A DNA stretch of 64,000 nucleotides from Spirosomataceae bacterium TFI 002 (GCA_900230115.1 LT907983.1:248001-312000); one strand, 5' to 3'. Positions 1 through 8,191 are shown, numbered from the stretch's first letter. Notes: generated by a model from the sequence alone, not told the origin. A program made the numbers and translations.

Positions 1-2
1 TA

Positions 3-350
3 TTTAAAACATTCGCTCTTATCGCTCTTACTTCATTCGCCACTTTTGCAAACGACAACGCAGCATCCAATTTTGAAGTTGGAATGTACAGTATCAATAA
101 CAGCTCGAAAGTGAGAATATTATTGGAAAAAGATAAAGGAACAAACTTGACAATCAGTTTAAAAAATGAAAAAGGGGAAGTCATCTTCAAGGAGTTTGTC
201 AACCAAAAAAGCACTAGTTACAATAAGTACTTCAACTTATCGAATTTAGCTGATGGAAAATACACATTTGTGATTGATAATGGTTCTGAAAAAATCATGA
301 AAGTGGTAGAAACAGAAACAACAACAAACCGCAAGTTAGAAATACTATAA
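3..350 (+). CDS. Small secreted protein, 5' truncated by the window edge
   Basis: The frame is open from the left edge, so the start codon lies outside the window. The visible N-terminus is hydrophobic and ends in an Ala-rich stretch (FATFANDNAA), which looks like the end of a Sec signal peptide. The mature part is about 95 residues and beta-rich. Its spacing (turn, 'LADGKYTFVIDNG', then a basic strand) resembles the small beta-sandwich seen in T9SS tails and in short Bacteroidota secreted proteins. An internal ATG at 84 would give 88 residues but would drop the signal peptide, so I prefer the upstream start. No enzymatic motif is visible and the function is unknown. A hairpin terminator follows. 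Confidence 0.7.
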   Translation, partial: FKTFALIALTSFATFANDNAASNFEVGMYSINNSSKVRILLEKDKGTNLTISLKNEKGEVIFKEFVNQKSTSYNKYFNLSNLADGKYTFVIDNGSEKIMKVVETETTTNRKLEIL

Positions 351-378
351 TACAGTTTATTAGGGTTAAATTTTGTAC

Positions 379-409
379 AAAAGCTGCTCTTTGGGCAGCT
401 TTTGTTTTA
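379..409 (+). terminator. Intrinsic terminator between convergent genes
   Basis: A nine-base stem (AAAAGCTGC / GCAGCTTTT) with a 7-nt loop is followed by TTTGTTTTAT. It ends the small secreted-protein gene. The opposite strand also has a short T-rich run after the stem, so it may serve the convergent sulfatase operon as well. It overlaps the sulfatase stop codon by three bases. Confidence 0.75.
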
Positions 410-1972
410 TGGTTTTGGGAATGCTCTCATATGAGAATACCTCAAATAGCTATCAAAAACCTCCTTATCTGGCCCTACAACTCTAGGGTCATTCGATTTG
501 TTCAACTCATCAATAAGAGCGGTTTTAAGCAAAGTAAACTGTTGCGAAGTACTTTTATCATTGCTTAAATTGTTCAAACAAGAAGGATCATTTTCAACAT
601 TGTACATTTCAAATTCAGGTCGCTTCGCCATGGACAAGTTAAAGAAATACGGTTCGTCTTCGTGATGTTCAATTAAATAGGACTTTGTGGGACAATCATC
701 AATATCTGTGAAGGCTCCATCAGCAATAAATTCTCCCTTATCATTCAGACCATACTTTGGAAACAAATCTCCATTCTCACCGAGTTTCTGTGGTGATCCT
801 GAAGGCCACCTTTCAGGTTTCATGTTCCAAACTAATAAGTAATCACCTCCCCTCACAGCTCTTTGTGGATATCCCCAATTTTCAAACCTAGATGAAGAAT
901 GCCTTTCTCTCCCTGAGAATACAAATTGATTCTTTGTTGCATTCTTATTCTGTTTCAATATATCAACAAAGCTTCTACCAGAGATCGGCATCATTTGCTG
1001 AGGTTTACTTTGAGTTAACTCCAAAATTGTGGGAGCAAAATCCGTAAAACCTACCATGTCATTTACAACTCTATTTTGCCCGAAATCTTTTGGATATCGA
1101 ATCGCCAAAGGCACATGAATACCATACTCATATGCATTAGCTTTTGCTCTAGGAAAAGGCTTTCCATTATCGGCAGTAACAATTACGATGGTGTTTTCTA
1201 GTTCTCCTATTTCTTCCAGATATTGTAGCATTTTACCCAAATGTGTATCAAACCACTCTATCTCCACTGCGTAATCTAGTAAATCACCTCTTACCACTTC
1301 ATTATCAGGCAAAAAGTCAGGAACAGTTACGTCTTTCAATTGCTTGTTTGTTCGCTTCCATGAGTCTTTTTCATATACTCTATGTGGCTCGGTTCCTCCA
1401 TACCAAAAGAAAAAAGGCTTTTCTCCTCTCACATTTTCCATGAAATATTGAAAATTGGCAAAGTAATTTACCTTGCCTATTCCACTCGCAGTTCTTGGGT
1501 CATTGTCTTTGGTATATTGAATATTACTGTGCTCAATTCCTCCTGCATCTGAATTTCTCCACTCAGACTCAGAATCATTTTTTGCATACCTAAAAGGCCC
1601 TACTCCTTTGCCAGTTCGTCCAGTTTGATAACCATTTGCTTCCAACTCATCTATATAGGGCACATATTTCTTTAGCCATGAAGACGCATGCTGTCCCGCT
1701 TGTTCATTCTGCCATTGGTGCCTTCCTGTCACCAAAGCACTTCTACTGGGAGCACAACCAGGCGAACCAGCATAACAGTTTGTAAAATAAATTCCCTCAT
1801 TTGCCACTTTGTCAAAGGCTGGTGTATTGACGAAGCTACTTCCCGCCATACTAGTGTGTAACCAAGACTGGTCGTCACTAATTGCAAATAAGATATTGGG
1901 TCTCTTATCTTTCTTTTTTTGAAATGAGAAGAAAAGCACAAAGATCGCAGCCAAAAAGAAGTATTTCTTCAT
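407..1972 (-). CDS. Sulfatase, family S1 (heparan N-sulfatase-like)
   Basis: This is a secreted or membrane-anchored sulfatase of 521 residues that should hydrolyse sulfate esters or N-sulfates of sulfated polysaccharides. Residues 5-17 form a hydrophobic export signal without a clear lipobox. The N-terminal metal site is DDQ (33-35). The formylglycine motif is C73-A-P-S-R77 followed by TGRH. TEPH lies near 194-197, and a second metal motif, ADNGKPFPR, lies near 267-275. The short 'TGKGVG' replaces the common GKWHLG, a pattern found in the SGSH-like S1_8 group; that subfamily call is inference. It follows another sulfatase with a 1-nt gap, so the two are one transcript. Activity would need a formylglycine-generating or anaerobic sulfatase-maturing enzyme, which is not in this window. 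Confidence 0.9.
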   Translation of the reverse strand: MKKYFFLAAIFVLFFSFQKKKDKRPNILFAISDDQSWLHTSMAGSSFVNTPAFDKVANEGIYFTNCYAGSPGCAPSRSALVTGRHQWQNEQAGQHASSWLKKYVPYIDELEANGYQTGRTGKGVGPFRYAKNDSESEWRNSDAGGIEHSNIQYTKDNDPRTASGIGKVNYFANFQYFMENVRGEKPFFFWYGGTEPHRVYEKDSWKRTNKQLKDVTVPDFLPDNEVVRGDLLDYAVEIEWFDTHLGKMLQYLEEIGELENTIVIVTADNGKPFPRAKANAYEYGIHVPLAIRYPKDFGQNRVVNDMVGFTDFAPTILELTQSKPQQMMPISGRSFVDILKQNKNATKNQFVFSGRERHSSSRFENWGYPQRAVRGGDYLLVWNMKPERWPSGSPQKLGENGDLFPKYGLNDKGEFIADGAFTDIDDCPTKSYLIEHHEDEPYFFNLSMAKRPEFEMYNVENDPSCLNNLSNDKSTSQQFTLLKTALIDELNKSNDPRVVGPDKEVFDSYLRYSHMRAFPKP

Positions 1973-1973
1973 T

Positions 1974-3764
1974 TTATAGTTTTTCTAATTGTACATAAAA
2001 TGCACCTCTCTCTTTTCCATTTATATCAGTAAGCCAAGTTTGAAGCTGGTTTGGCCCAGATTCTAAAGCCATTTCAAATTCAAAATACGCAGGATTAGGG
2101 AGTGAACTTGAGCTTAGTTCAAGGTCTCCAATTTTTAGCTTTGCCGCACTAAATGTTGCTCCTATTCCTTCATTATAAGGTGTTCCTCCTTCTACAGGAT
2201 CTCCCACTTTTACATTTTCATTCATTGCTTTCATCAATGAAGGTGCCCAGCGAAAGAGTTTGATCTTGTACTTTCCACTTTCTTCTACCTTTATTAACCA
2301 GTGACCATTTCCAATAAAATCTTCTCTTATGTGATTTTGATTCCAAGGTGGTGCCTCTTTGGAATGCCAGTCATGAGCTGTTAGTATTACAGGGTTTTCT
2401 TGCTTTGCCCCTACATGCAAATAATTCTCCTTCTTAATATCTTCCTGAATACTCTCCCACCAATTTTCATATCCTTGAGAAAGTTCAGCTCCCTTTTCAG
2501 GAAATTGCTCAATTAAGTTTTCTTTTTGAGAAGGGTCTTTAGCTAAATCATATAGTTCCTTATTATTGACCAATCGCCAGTTTGCTTGCATTACGCTAGC
2601 ATTTTTCCACTTTTTTGGCCATTCTTCTCTTTGTGTATCTGCTACTAAGATTCTATTATCCAAGCTAGAATCACTGCCTTTGGTTAATAGCGGCTTTAAG
2701 CTAAGCCCATCGAACTTTTGATCTGCTTTTGATTCAATTCCTAATAGGTCTAAAACAGTAGGCATAAAATCAACATAAGAAGTTAACTGACTGAATGATT
2801 GCTTTGCAATTTCCATACTTTTGGGAAAGCGTATGAAGAAAGGAACTCTATGCCCTCCATCGTATTCCGAGCCTTTTTTTGCTCTCATATCCGCATTGAA
2901 CCCTTTTACTACCTGTCCTCCTTTATCAAAGTTTGCTCCTGATGAAGTTCCATTATCAGTCATGTAAATAAAGATCGTGTTCTCCCTAAGCCCCATTTCT
3001 TCTAATGCCTTTTCTAGCTTTCCTACATTCTCATCCACATTGGTAATCATTCCATAAAAATTTGGATTAGGAATGTTTTCATTACCGCTGTACATATCAA
3101 TGTATTTTTGAGGCACATGGTATGGACCATGGGGAGCATTGGTTGCGATATAGGCAAAAAATGGTTCTCCCATTTCTTTCGATTTCTTTATAAATTTGAT
3201 GGACTCTTCAAACCAAATATCGGTGCAATAGCCTTCGTATTTTTGAGGCTCTCCATTAAGAAAGTAAGTGTCATCAAAATAGTCATTGTTCCAATAATCG
3301 GGAGTTTGTCCAACCCCACCGCCACCATGAACAAGTACTTCGTCGAATCCTCTATCTTGAGGTCTATAAGGATAGTTATCTCCTAAGTGCCATTTCCCGA
3401 AAATTCCCGTACTGTAACCGGCCTCTTGTAAATACTGTGGTAGTGTCCTGAATCTGTCACTTAACATGGAGCGTCCCATGATTGTATGCCACGCACCTAC
3501 CCTATTACAATTATTTCCAGACATAAGCCCAGACCTTGATGGGGCACAAGTGGTACCCACATGAAAATTTGTAAAGGTTACACTTTCACTTTGGAGATTA
3601 TCCAAATTTGGAGTTTGAATCCATGGATTTCCGTGGCAACCTAAGTCACCATAGCCTTGATCGTCGGTTAAGACATATACAATATTGGGTTTTGACTGCT
3701 CAATTTGAGTTGCACAATTACTTAAACAGAAAACTAAAGCAAAATAGCCTAGAAAGAATTTCAT
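1974..3764 (-). CDS. Sulfatase lipoprotein with extra C-terminal beta domain
   Basis: This is an arylsulfatase-type S1 enzyme of 596 residues. The signal peptide ends in a lipobox-like LSNC (14-17), so it is probably a lipoprotein. TDDQGYGD (33-40) is the first metal motif, C73-A-P-S-R77 the formylglycine site and GKWHLG (123-128) the conserved Lys/His motif; MTDNGT supplies the second metal ligand. The sulfatase fold ends near residue 465. About 120 further residues with His/Trp- and Gly-rich strands form an added domain that may bind carbohydrate (inference). It is the first gene of a two-gene operon with the sulfatase downstream. The pair points to degradation of a sulfated glycan, possibly algal or animal. 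No SusC/SusD pair is present here, so the substrate is unknown. Confidence 0.92.
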   Translation of the reverse strand: MKFFLGYFALVFCLSNCATQIEQSKPNIVYVLTDDQGYGDLGCHGNPWIQTPNLDNLQSESVTFTNFHVGTTCAPSRSGLMSGNNCNRVGAWHTIMGRSMLSDRFRTLPQYLQEAGYSTGIFGKWHLGDNYPYRPQDRGFDEVLVHGGGGVGQTPDYWNNDYFDDTYFLNGEPQKYEGYCTDIWFEESIKFIKKSKEMGEPFFAYIATNAPHGPYHVPQKYIDMYSGNENIPNPNFYGMITNVDENVGKLEKALEEMGLRENTIFIYMTDNGTSSGANFDKGGQVVKGFNADMRAKKGSEYDGGHRVPFFIRFPKSMEIAKQSFSQLTSYVDFMPTVLDLLGIESKADQKFDGLSLKPLLTKGSDSSLDNRILVADTQREEWPKKWKNASVMQANWRLVNNKELYDLAKDPSQKENLIEQFPEKGAELSQGYENWWESIQEDIKKENYLHVGAKQENPVILTAHDWHSKEAPPWNQNHIREDFIGNGHWLIKVEESGKYKIKLFRWAPSLMKAMNENVKVGDPVEGGTPYNEGIGATFSAAKLKIGDLELSSSSLPNPAYFEFEMALESGPNQLQTWLTDINGKERGAFYVQLEKL

Positions 3765-4152
3765 GGATTGTTAGGGTTTTAGATTCTAACAAAAATGCGA
3801 ATTTAAGCTTAGAAAGGCTGCCTTTTGTTTTGCAAACAATGGTGAATTATTGGCTTTTAAAGTTTGTAAAGAAAATTGCAATTTTATGCCAATGCTTTAT
3901 TCACTTCTTCAAACCTTTTAAAACTATTCTTAAGTGCCTTCTCAAAAAAAAGGACTTGATGAGCACTCTCGTTCCTTCACAACTTCTAAAATCAAAGTAT
4001 CAAAGCCATTTGGGTCTTTGTAGCTAAATATAAAAGAGGTTTGCTCAGAAATTCTTTGACATTAATTAATACCAAATTTCAAACCTAATGATTTGATAAT
4101 TTTGGGAGATTTAAACGAAGTCAAAACTTAAGCTTTCAAACAAGCCTTTTAC
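3765..4152. other. 388-bp gap between sulfatase operon and dipeptidase
   Basis: No intact gene is visible. The right half holds a minus-strand coding remnant (3884 to about 4056, listed separately). The left part is AT-rich and should hold the promoter of the sulfatase operon, but I found no exact TAnnTTTG motif there. There is no clear terminator for the dipeptidase gene ending at 4153. Confidence 0.5.
3884..4056 (-). pseudogene. Frameshifted remnant of a small protein gene
   Basis: Read on the minus strand, this stretch translates to EQTSFIFSYKDPNGFDTLI followed by LEVVKERE and then stops early at an 8-T run (plus-strand A-run 3944-3951). Removing one T restores a frame that continues FFEKALKNSFKRFEEVNKAL and ends at a TAA at 3884-3886. 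Upstream, an ATG starting MSKNF is one frame away, so a second indel would complete a protein of about 58 residues. The amino-acid composition and the amphipathic C-terminal helix look like real coding sequence. I cannot name the family. Homopolymer sequencing error is an alternative for the T-run, but it would not explain the second break. Confidence 0.45.
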
Positions 4153-5232
4153 TCAGTTTCCTAGAACCTGCTCCAACTTCCTAAGCCAATTTTTATTCAA
4201 AACCTTTTCGATATCTAAATCCGAAAAGCCTCTATTGCGAAGCATTGAAGGGATTTTCTGTAAGTCAGAAATGGTATTTACATCTAAAGGGCCTTGTTCA
4301 GTTCCAAAACCACCGTCTAGATCAGTACCTATACCTACGTGGTCACAATTTCCTGCCAATTCACATATATGTACTAGGTGGTCTATTGCGTTTTCTAAAC
4401 TTACATTCATATTTTGAGGAGTTGATTTTCCCCTAATCCAATTCGGTACAAGCATCCATGCATCTAGTGCCATGCCAATAACAGCATCTCTATCGATCAA
4501 TGCTTTGATCATTTCGTCGGAAAACTGTCTGTTGTGATCAACCAAAGCTCGCGTGTTGTTATGACTTGCCCATACCGTACCTTCAAATATTTCTAAAGCT
4601 TCCCAAAAAGCAGTATCGCATAAGTGAGTGGCATCTAATGCCATTCCTAAATGATCCATTTCTTTCAATAACCATTTCCCTTTTTCACTCAATGGAGCAT
4701 CACTATTAGTTCCCCAAGCATATGTTCCAGGACCATAATGAGCAGGGCCGATTGCCCTTAAACCATTATCATGGTATTGATTCAAGTGTTCAGGTGATAC
4801 AATTGAATCTGCTCCTTCTAATGTTAATACATATCCTATTGATTGGTACGTAGGATCCGTATGCCAATTATTGAGTTGGTTTTGCAAATCTCCTTTGCTC
4901 TTGATCTGCTTTACTTCGCCTTGGCGTTCCATTTCTTTATACCATGCAAGTTGTGCTTGTGTCATTCCCCAAGCTTGTTCGGGAGAATTCCACCCGCCAC
5001 CTGGATGACCCGGTTTTGCATATCTAGCAATTAATGTTGCAAAACAAATGGCAATATTACCCTCACGCATTGCTGGAAACGAAACCGTATTGTTCCCTCT
5101 GTCAGGTTTATCTATCATCCCTTTTTCACGAGCCCTTATGCTGTCAATGGGCAATCGCAAATCACGATTCCACTCCATGGCATTCATACTAAGGTCTAAA
5201 TGTGCGTCTATAAGAAATGGTTGATTTTTCAT
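4153..5232 (-). CDS. Membrane dipeptidase, peptidase family M19
   Basis: This 359-residue zinc dipeptidase of the renal-dipeptidase family hydrolyses dipeptides, including some with a D-residue. The binuclear zinc ligands of the family are all visible: H11-x-D13 in DAHLDLS, bridging E139 in TLEGADS, H203 in ATHLCD and H224 in WASHNN. D304 in GTDLDGGFG is also conserved. No signal peptide is present, so it is probably cytoplasmic, unlike the anchored animal enzyme. It stands alone between a gap with a gene remnant and a divergent small-gene cassette. Typical roles are peptide or peptidoglycan-dipeptide turnover; the substrate cannot be read from the sequence. Confidence 0.93.
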   Translation of the reverse strand: MKNQPFLIDAHLDLSMNAMEWNRDLRLPIDSIRAREKGMIDKPDRGNNTVSFPAMREGNIAICFATLIARYAKPGHPGGGWNSPEQAWGMTQAQLAWYKEMERQGEVKQIKSKGDLQNQLNNWHTDPTYQSIGYVLTLEGADSIVSPEHLNQYHDNGLRAIGPAHYGPGTYAWGTNSDAPLSEKGKWLLKEMDHLGMALDATHLCDTAFWEALEIFEGTVWASHNNTRALVDHNRQFSDEMIKALIDRDAVIGMALDAWMLVPNWIRGKSTPQNMNVSLENAIDHLVHICELAGNCDHVGIGTDLDGGFGTEQGPLDVNTISDLQKIPSMLRNRGFSDLDIEKVLNKNWLRKLEQVLGN

Positions 5233-5373
5233 TCTACTATAACTTCTTTTTCGAATTATGGAATAAAATGGCCTACCAACAATTCGTTTTACGATTAATG
5301 CTTAAGGTAACCTAGGTTGCCAAAGGTTACAACACAAACCTACATCTTTGTCTTAGTAAAAAATGGAATTGAA

Positions 5374-5559
5374 ATGAATTTTTTAAGGAATAACAGATGG
5401 CTTCTGATCGGAACAATACTAGGTGCAGTAGCGGGATACGCATACTTTCACTTTGTAGGATGTAATTCTGGCACATGTGCCATTACTTCAAAACCATTGA
5501 ATAGCACTCTATATGGATCAGTCATGGGTGCTTTACTTTTTAGTTCATTCAAAAATTAA
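5374..5559 (+). CDS. DUF6132-like small membrane protein
   Basis: This is a 61-residue protein with two predicted membrane segments (about 8-28 and 43-58). Between them lies HFVGCNSGTCAITS, with C30 and C35, the hallmark of the DUF6132 family. I chose the ATG at 5374 over an upstream in-frame start at 5317, because homologues as I recall them begin close to the first membrane helix. The next gene, a single-domain rhodanese, starts 12 nt downstream, followed by a DUF2892-type membrane protein that overlaps it. The paired cysteines and the neighbours suggest a role in sulfur or persulfide handling at the membrane, but no activity is established for the family. Confidence 0.75.
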   Translation: MNFLRNNRWLLIGTILGAVAGYAYFHFVGCNSGTCAITSKPLNSTLYGSVMGALLFSSFKN

Positions 5560-5571
5560 AATTGAAACAAA

Positions 5572-5850
5572 ATGACAACAGAACAATTAACAAAAGGAAC
5601 AATAGTAGATGTACGCACAAGAGGTGAATTTGCAGGCGGAAATGTAGCCAACTCTTTAAATTTCCCTTTACAAGAACTTCATACAACATCAGACAAATTA
5701 AAGGCACTTCCACAACCGCTTATACTATGTTGTGCATCTGGTAATAGAAGTGGGCAAGCCGAGCAATATCTTAAAAGTTTAGGAATAGACTGTGTAAATG
5801 GTGGATCTTGGATGGATGTTAACTATCTTCAAGCTCAATTAACAGCATGA
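5572..5850 (+). CDS. Single-domain rhodanese (sulfurtransferase)
   Basis: This 92-residue protein is one complete rhodanese domain. DVRTRGEF (13-20) is the usual N-terminal signature. The active-site loop is C54-A-S-G-N-R-S, where C54 would carry the persulfide; C53 beside it is an extra cysteine. There is no signal peptide, so it acts in the cytoplasm. It sits between two small cysteine-bearing membrane proteins, and its stop overlaps the next start by 4 nt (ATGA). The cassette resembles rhodanese plus DUF2892 pairings such as the two halves of YgaP, split here into separate genes. Sulfide or persulfide transfer at the membrane is inference from context. Confidence 0.9.
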   Translation: MTTEQLTKGTIVDVRTRGEFAGGNVANSLNFPLQELHTTSDKLKALPQPLILCCASGNRSGQAEQYLKSLGIDCVNGGSWMDVNYLQAQLTA

Positions 5851-6095
5851 ACATTTTAGCAAATTGGCATCTCGGTAGAGCACTTCGTTTAGTTTTTGGT
5901 ATCTACGCAGCCTACTTAGGTATATTTAATCAAGATTATTTGTCTGGTGCGATAGGTATATTTTTCTTATATCAAGCCTTTACAAATACGGGTTGCTGTG
6001 GCACTAATGCGTGTTCTACGTCTCCAAACAACGTAAAACAGCAAGAAACTGAGTATGTGGAGTTTGAGGAAATTGAACAAGGCAAAAAGTCTTAA
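5847..6095 (+). CDS. DUF2892-like (YgaP transmembrane type) protein
   Basis: This 82-residue protein carries two membrane helices (about 12-25 and 30-45) in the pattern of DUF2892, the membrane domain fused to rhodanese in YgaP. A Cys-rich turn, GCCGTNAC (C50, C51, C56), follows the second helix. The C-terminal 20 residues are acidic. Translation is coupled to the rhodanese by a 4-nt overlap. The cysteines lie just after the membrane segment, where a persulfide carrier could reach them; this is inference. The family has no proven biochemical activity on its own. Confidence 0.75.
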   Translation: MNILANWHLGRALRLVFGIYAAYLGIFNQDYLSGAIGIFFLYQAFTNTGCCGTNACSTSPNNVKQQETEYVEFEEIEQGKKS

Positions 6096-6126
6096 CATTT
6101 AATTACCAAATAAAAAGGTATAAAAA

Positions 6127-6158
6127 TTGAGACTATCCAATAAATAGGTTTACATTTG
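6127..6158 (+). promoter_or_regulatory. Promoter of the cold-shock gene
   Basis: TTG at 6127-6129 and an exact Bacteroidota -7 box TACATTTG at 6151-6158 are separated by 21 nt. The predicted start near 6165 leaves a leader of about 20 nt before the ATG at 6186. This leader is much shorter than the long thermosensor leader of E. coli cspA. Confidence 0.7.
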
Positions 6159-6185
6159 TACTTTACAATACAATAACAAATACAA

Positions 6186-6377
6186 ATGAACAAAGGAACA
6201 GTAAAATTCTTCAACGAAACTAAAGGTTTCGGATTTATCAGCGAAGAAGGTAACGACAAAGATCACTTCGTACACATCTCAGGTCTAATCGACGATATCA
6301 GAGAAGGAGACGAAGTAGAATTCGAACTTAAAGAAGGTAAAAAAGGACTTAATGCGGTTAACGTAAAAGTTATCTAA
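6186..6377 (+). CDS. Cold-shock protein, CspA family
   Basis: This 63-residue single cold-shock domain binds single-stranded RNA or DNA as a chaperone. The RNP1-like motif KGFGFISEE (14-22) and RNP2-like motif HFVHIS (27-32) are intact, and the basic/aromatic face is conserved. A good promoter lies upstream and a strong terminator downstream, so it is monocistronic. Codons are highly optimised (mostly GAA, AAA, GGT), as expected for an abundant protein. Whether it is cold-induced cannot be read from the sequence. Confidence 0.95.
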   Translation: MNKGTVKFFNETKGFGFISEEGNDKDHFVHISGLIDDIREGDEVEFELKEGKKGLNAVNVKVI

Positions 6378-6404
6378 TTAGTCTATTCTTTATAAAATTA
6401 GAAG

Positions 6405-6433
6405 AGCCTGTCATTTTTGACAGGCTTTTTTTA
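6405..6433 (+). terminator. Terminator of the cold-shock gene
   Basis: A perfect nine-base stem (AGCCTGTCA / TGACAGGCT) with a TTTT loop is followed by seven T. It is a textbook intrinsic terminator placed 28 nt after the stop codon. Confidence 0.9.
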
Positions 6434-6460
6434 TGCCTCACCTTTTCATACATTTACGCT

Positions 6461-6931
6461 ATGCAAAACACAGTACAACGATTTTATTCTGCTTTTCAAC
6501 AATTAGATGCAGAAGCAATGGTGAAGCTATATCATGATGATGTAGTTTTTGAAGACCCCGCTTTTGGCGTACTGAAAGGAGAACATGCAAAAAATATGTG
6601 GCGTATGCTCCTAGCATCTCAAAAAGGGAGGAAGTTCGTTGTTCAATTCTCTGATGTTAATGAAAGTGACACTTCTGGTACTGCAAAATGGGAGGCACTG
6701 TATAAATTTAGCCAAACAAATAGATGGGTTCACAACCACATTGATGCATATTTCGAAATTGAGAATGGATTAATCATTAAACATATTGATAGCTTCAACT
6801 TATTCACTTGGTCTTGCCAAGCAATGGGATTACAAGGCTACTTGGTAGGCTGGACACCTTTTTTCAAAAGAAAACTACAGGAGCAAACAAATGGCCTTTT
6901 GGAGAAATTTGAATCAAATGAAAGTCGCTAA
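6461..6931 (+). CDS. SnoaL/NTF2-like protein
   Basis: This 156-residue protein has the cone-shaped NTF2-like fold of SnoaL proteins. The N-terminus VQRFYSAFQQLDAEAMVKLY and the strand 'DDVVFEDPAFG' are typical. Such proteins bind small hydrophobic molecules or act as cyclases or isomerases, but no catalytic set can be assigned here. It has no signal peptide. Its 3' end overlaps the downstream YhhN-type membrane protein by 14 nt, so the two are probably translated together. Confidence 0.8.
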   Translation: MQNTVQRFYSAFQQLDAEAMVKLYHDDVVFEDPAFGVLKGEHAKNMWRMLLASQKGRKFVVQFSDVNESDTSGTAKWEALYKFSQTNRWVHNHIDAYFEIENGLIIKHIDSFNLFTWSCQAMGLQGYLVGWTPFFKRKLQEQTNGLLEKFESNESR

Positions 6932-7595
6932 AATAGTATTTTGGGCGATTGCTGCCGCCTACATTGGAGTTATAAGCTTCACAGAAAGTGATTTAAAGTA
7001 CTTTCTAAAGCCTAGTATAATTCTTAGCCTACTCGTATACTACTGGCTTTGTGCCCGAAAAAGGGTGAATAAAACAATGCTCATTGCCCTGCTATTTTCT
7101 ATTAGTGGTGATTTTTGGCTTATGTTCTCAGGAGCAAATTATTTCCTGATTGGCTTGGGGAGCTTTTTGATAACTCACATTTGCTATATATTTGTTTTTG
7201 CAAAAATGGGTGCTTTGAAAGCACTAAAACCACTTTCCATTTTACCATTTGGTATTTTACTATTTTTAATGCTTTGGTATTTATGGCCGGGTCTAGGAGA
7301 TTTCCAAATCCCTGTGGTGGTATATGCAAGTACAATTATAAGCATGGGTTTCATGGCTTTCTCTTTAAAAGGAAAGGTTACAATTAATGCTTGGAATTAT
7401 ATTTTCGGTGGTAGTCTTCTTTTTATTATATCTGATAGCCTCATTGCTTTGGGTAAATTCAAAAGTGACGAATTGAGCATCCCCAATATTCACCTCGCCA
7501 TCATGGTTACCTACATTCTAGCTCAATTCCTAATTGTGGAAGGTTTCATATGTTACTCAAGAACCTCAATTAAGAATCAGAAAACCATAATTTAA
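6918..7595 (+). CDS. Lysoplasmalogenase-type membrane protein (YhhN/TMEM86)
   Basis: This protein of 225 residues has about eight hydrophobic helices and matches the YhhN family, whose vertebrate members TMEM86A/B hydrolyse the vinyl-ether bond of lysoplasmalogens. The motif SGDFWLMF carries the conserved Asp, and a later ISDSLIAL carries a second one. I start at the ATG at 6918 (MKVAKIVFW), which places the first helix at the N-terminus; the longer frame from 6891 would only add residues inside the upstream gene. Plasmalogens are not expected in aerobic Cytophagales, so the real substrate may be another lipid. Confidence 0.82.
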   Translation: MKVAKIVFWAIAAAYIGVISFTESDLKYFLKPSIILSLLVYYWLCARKRVNKTMLIALLFSISGDFWLMFSGANYFLIGLGSFLITHICYIFVFAKMGALKALKPLSILPFGILLFLMLWYLWPGLGDFQIPVVVYASTIISMGFMAFSLKGKVTINAWNYIFGGSLLFIISDSLIALGKFKSDELSIPNIHLAIMVTYILAQFLIVEGFICYSRTSIKNQKTII

Positions 7596-7669
7596 TTGGA
7601 GTAATTAAATTAATTTTAGGACTTTTATCTAAAGTCTAAATTGGGTTCTCAAAATTACCAAAGAAAGTC

Positions 7670-8191
7670 ATGTCACAGCTAATATACTATGTAGCTACAT
7701 CCGTAGATGGGTTTATTGCGGGCCCTAATGATGATATAAGTAAGTTCACACCTAATGGAAATGGTGTTGACAGGTATTTATCCGACTTACAAAAGCTTGA
7801 AACTGTGATCATGGGAAGGCGGACATATGAGTTTGGGTATCAGTACGGGATTGTCCCTGGCCAACCTGCTTATCCCCACATGAAGCATCATATCTTTTCA
7901 GAAACACTTAAAATTGATAAACTTGCCCAAAATGTCTTCATAGAAAATTCGTCAGTTGATCAAATCATCGATAGCTCTAAAACGGACGTTTACCTATGCG
8001 GAGGCGGTCAATTTGCTGGTTGGCTATTGGATAATAATTTGATCGACGTTTTGAAGTTGAAACTCAATCCAATAATTCTTGGTGACGGAATCCCACTTTT
8101 CGGAAATTCTAAATCGTCTATAAGTGGCCATCTAATTGATAAGCAATCATTCGAAAATGGGCTTGAAATTTTAACATACAACTTAAAATAA
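7670..8191 (+). CDS. DHFR/RibD-like reductase
   Basis: This 173-residue protein has the RibD C-terminal / dihydrofolate-reductase-like fold of the YyaP/YwjB type. Visible marks are the N-terminal ATSVDGFIAGP, VIMGRRTYE in the first third, and VYLCGGGQFAGWLL plus PIILGDGIPLFG in the last third, which form the NADPH pocket. The substrate is unknown; the family is widespread and mostly uncharacterised. It is a single gene with no clear partner. Confidence 0.88.
   Translation: MSQLIYYVATSVDGFIAGPNDDISKFTPNGNGVDRYLSDLQKLETVIMGRRTYEFGYQYGIVPGQPAYPHMKHHIFSETLKIDKLAQNVFIENSSVDQIIDSSKTDVYLCGGGQFAGWLLDNNLIDVLKLKLNPIILGDGIPLFGNSKSSISGHLIDKQSFENGLEILTYNLK

Noticed and set aside
3608-4027. 139-residue plus-strand open frame
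   Set aside because: Its first part is antisense to the sulfatase gene, and the rest is antisense to the frameshifted minus-strand remnant. The composition is Phe/Leu/Lys-rich and it has no family features.
5341-5350. TACATCTTTG as a promoter -7 box for the DUF6132 gene
   Set aside because: The spacing between TA and TTTG is four bases instead of two, so it does not match the TAnnTTTG consensus.
6891-6931. Longer start for the YhhN-type gene at 6891
   Set aside because: It would extend the protein back into the SnoaL gene by nine residues that do not belong to the first membrane helix; the ATG at 6918 fits better.
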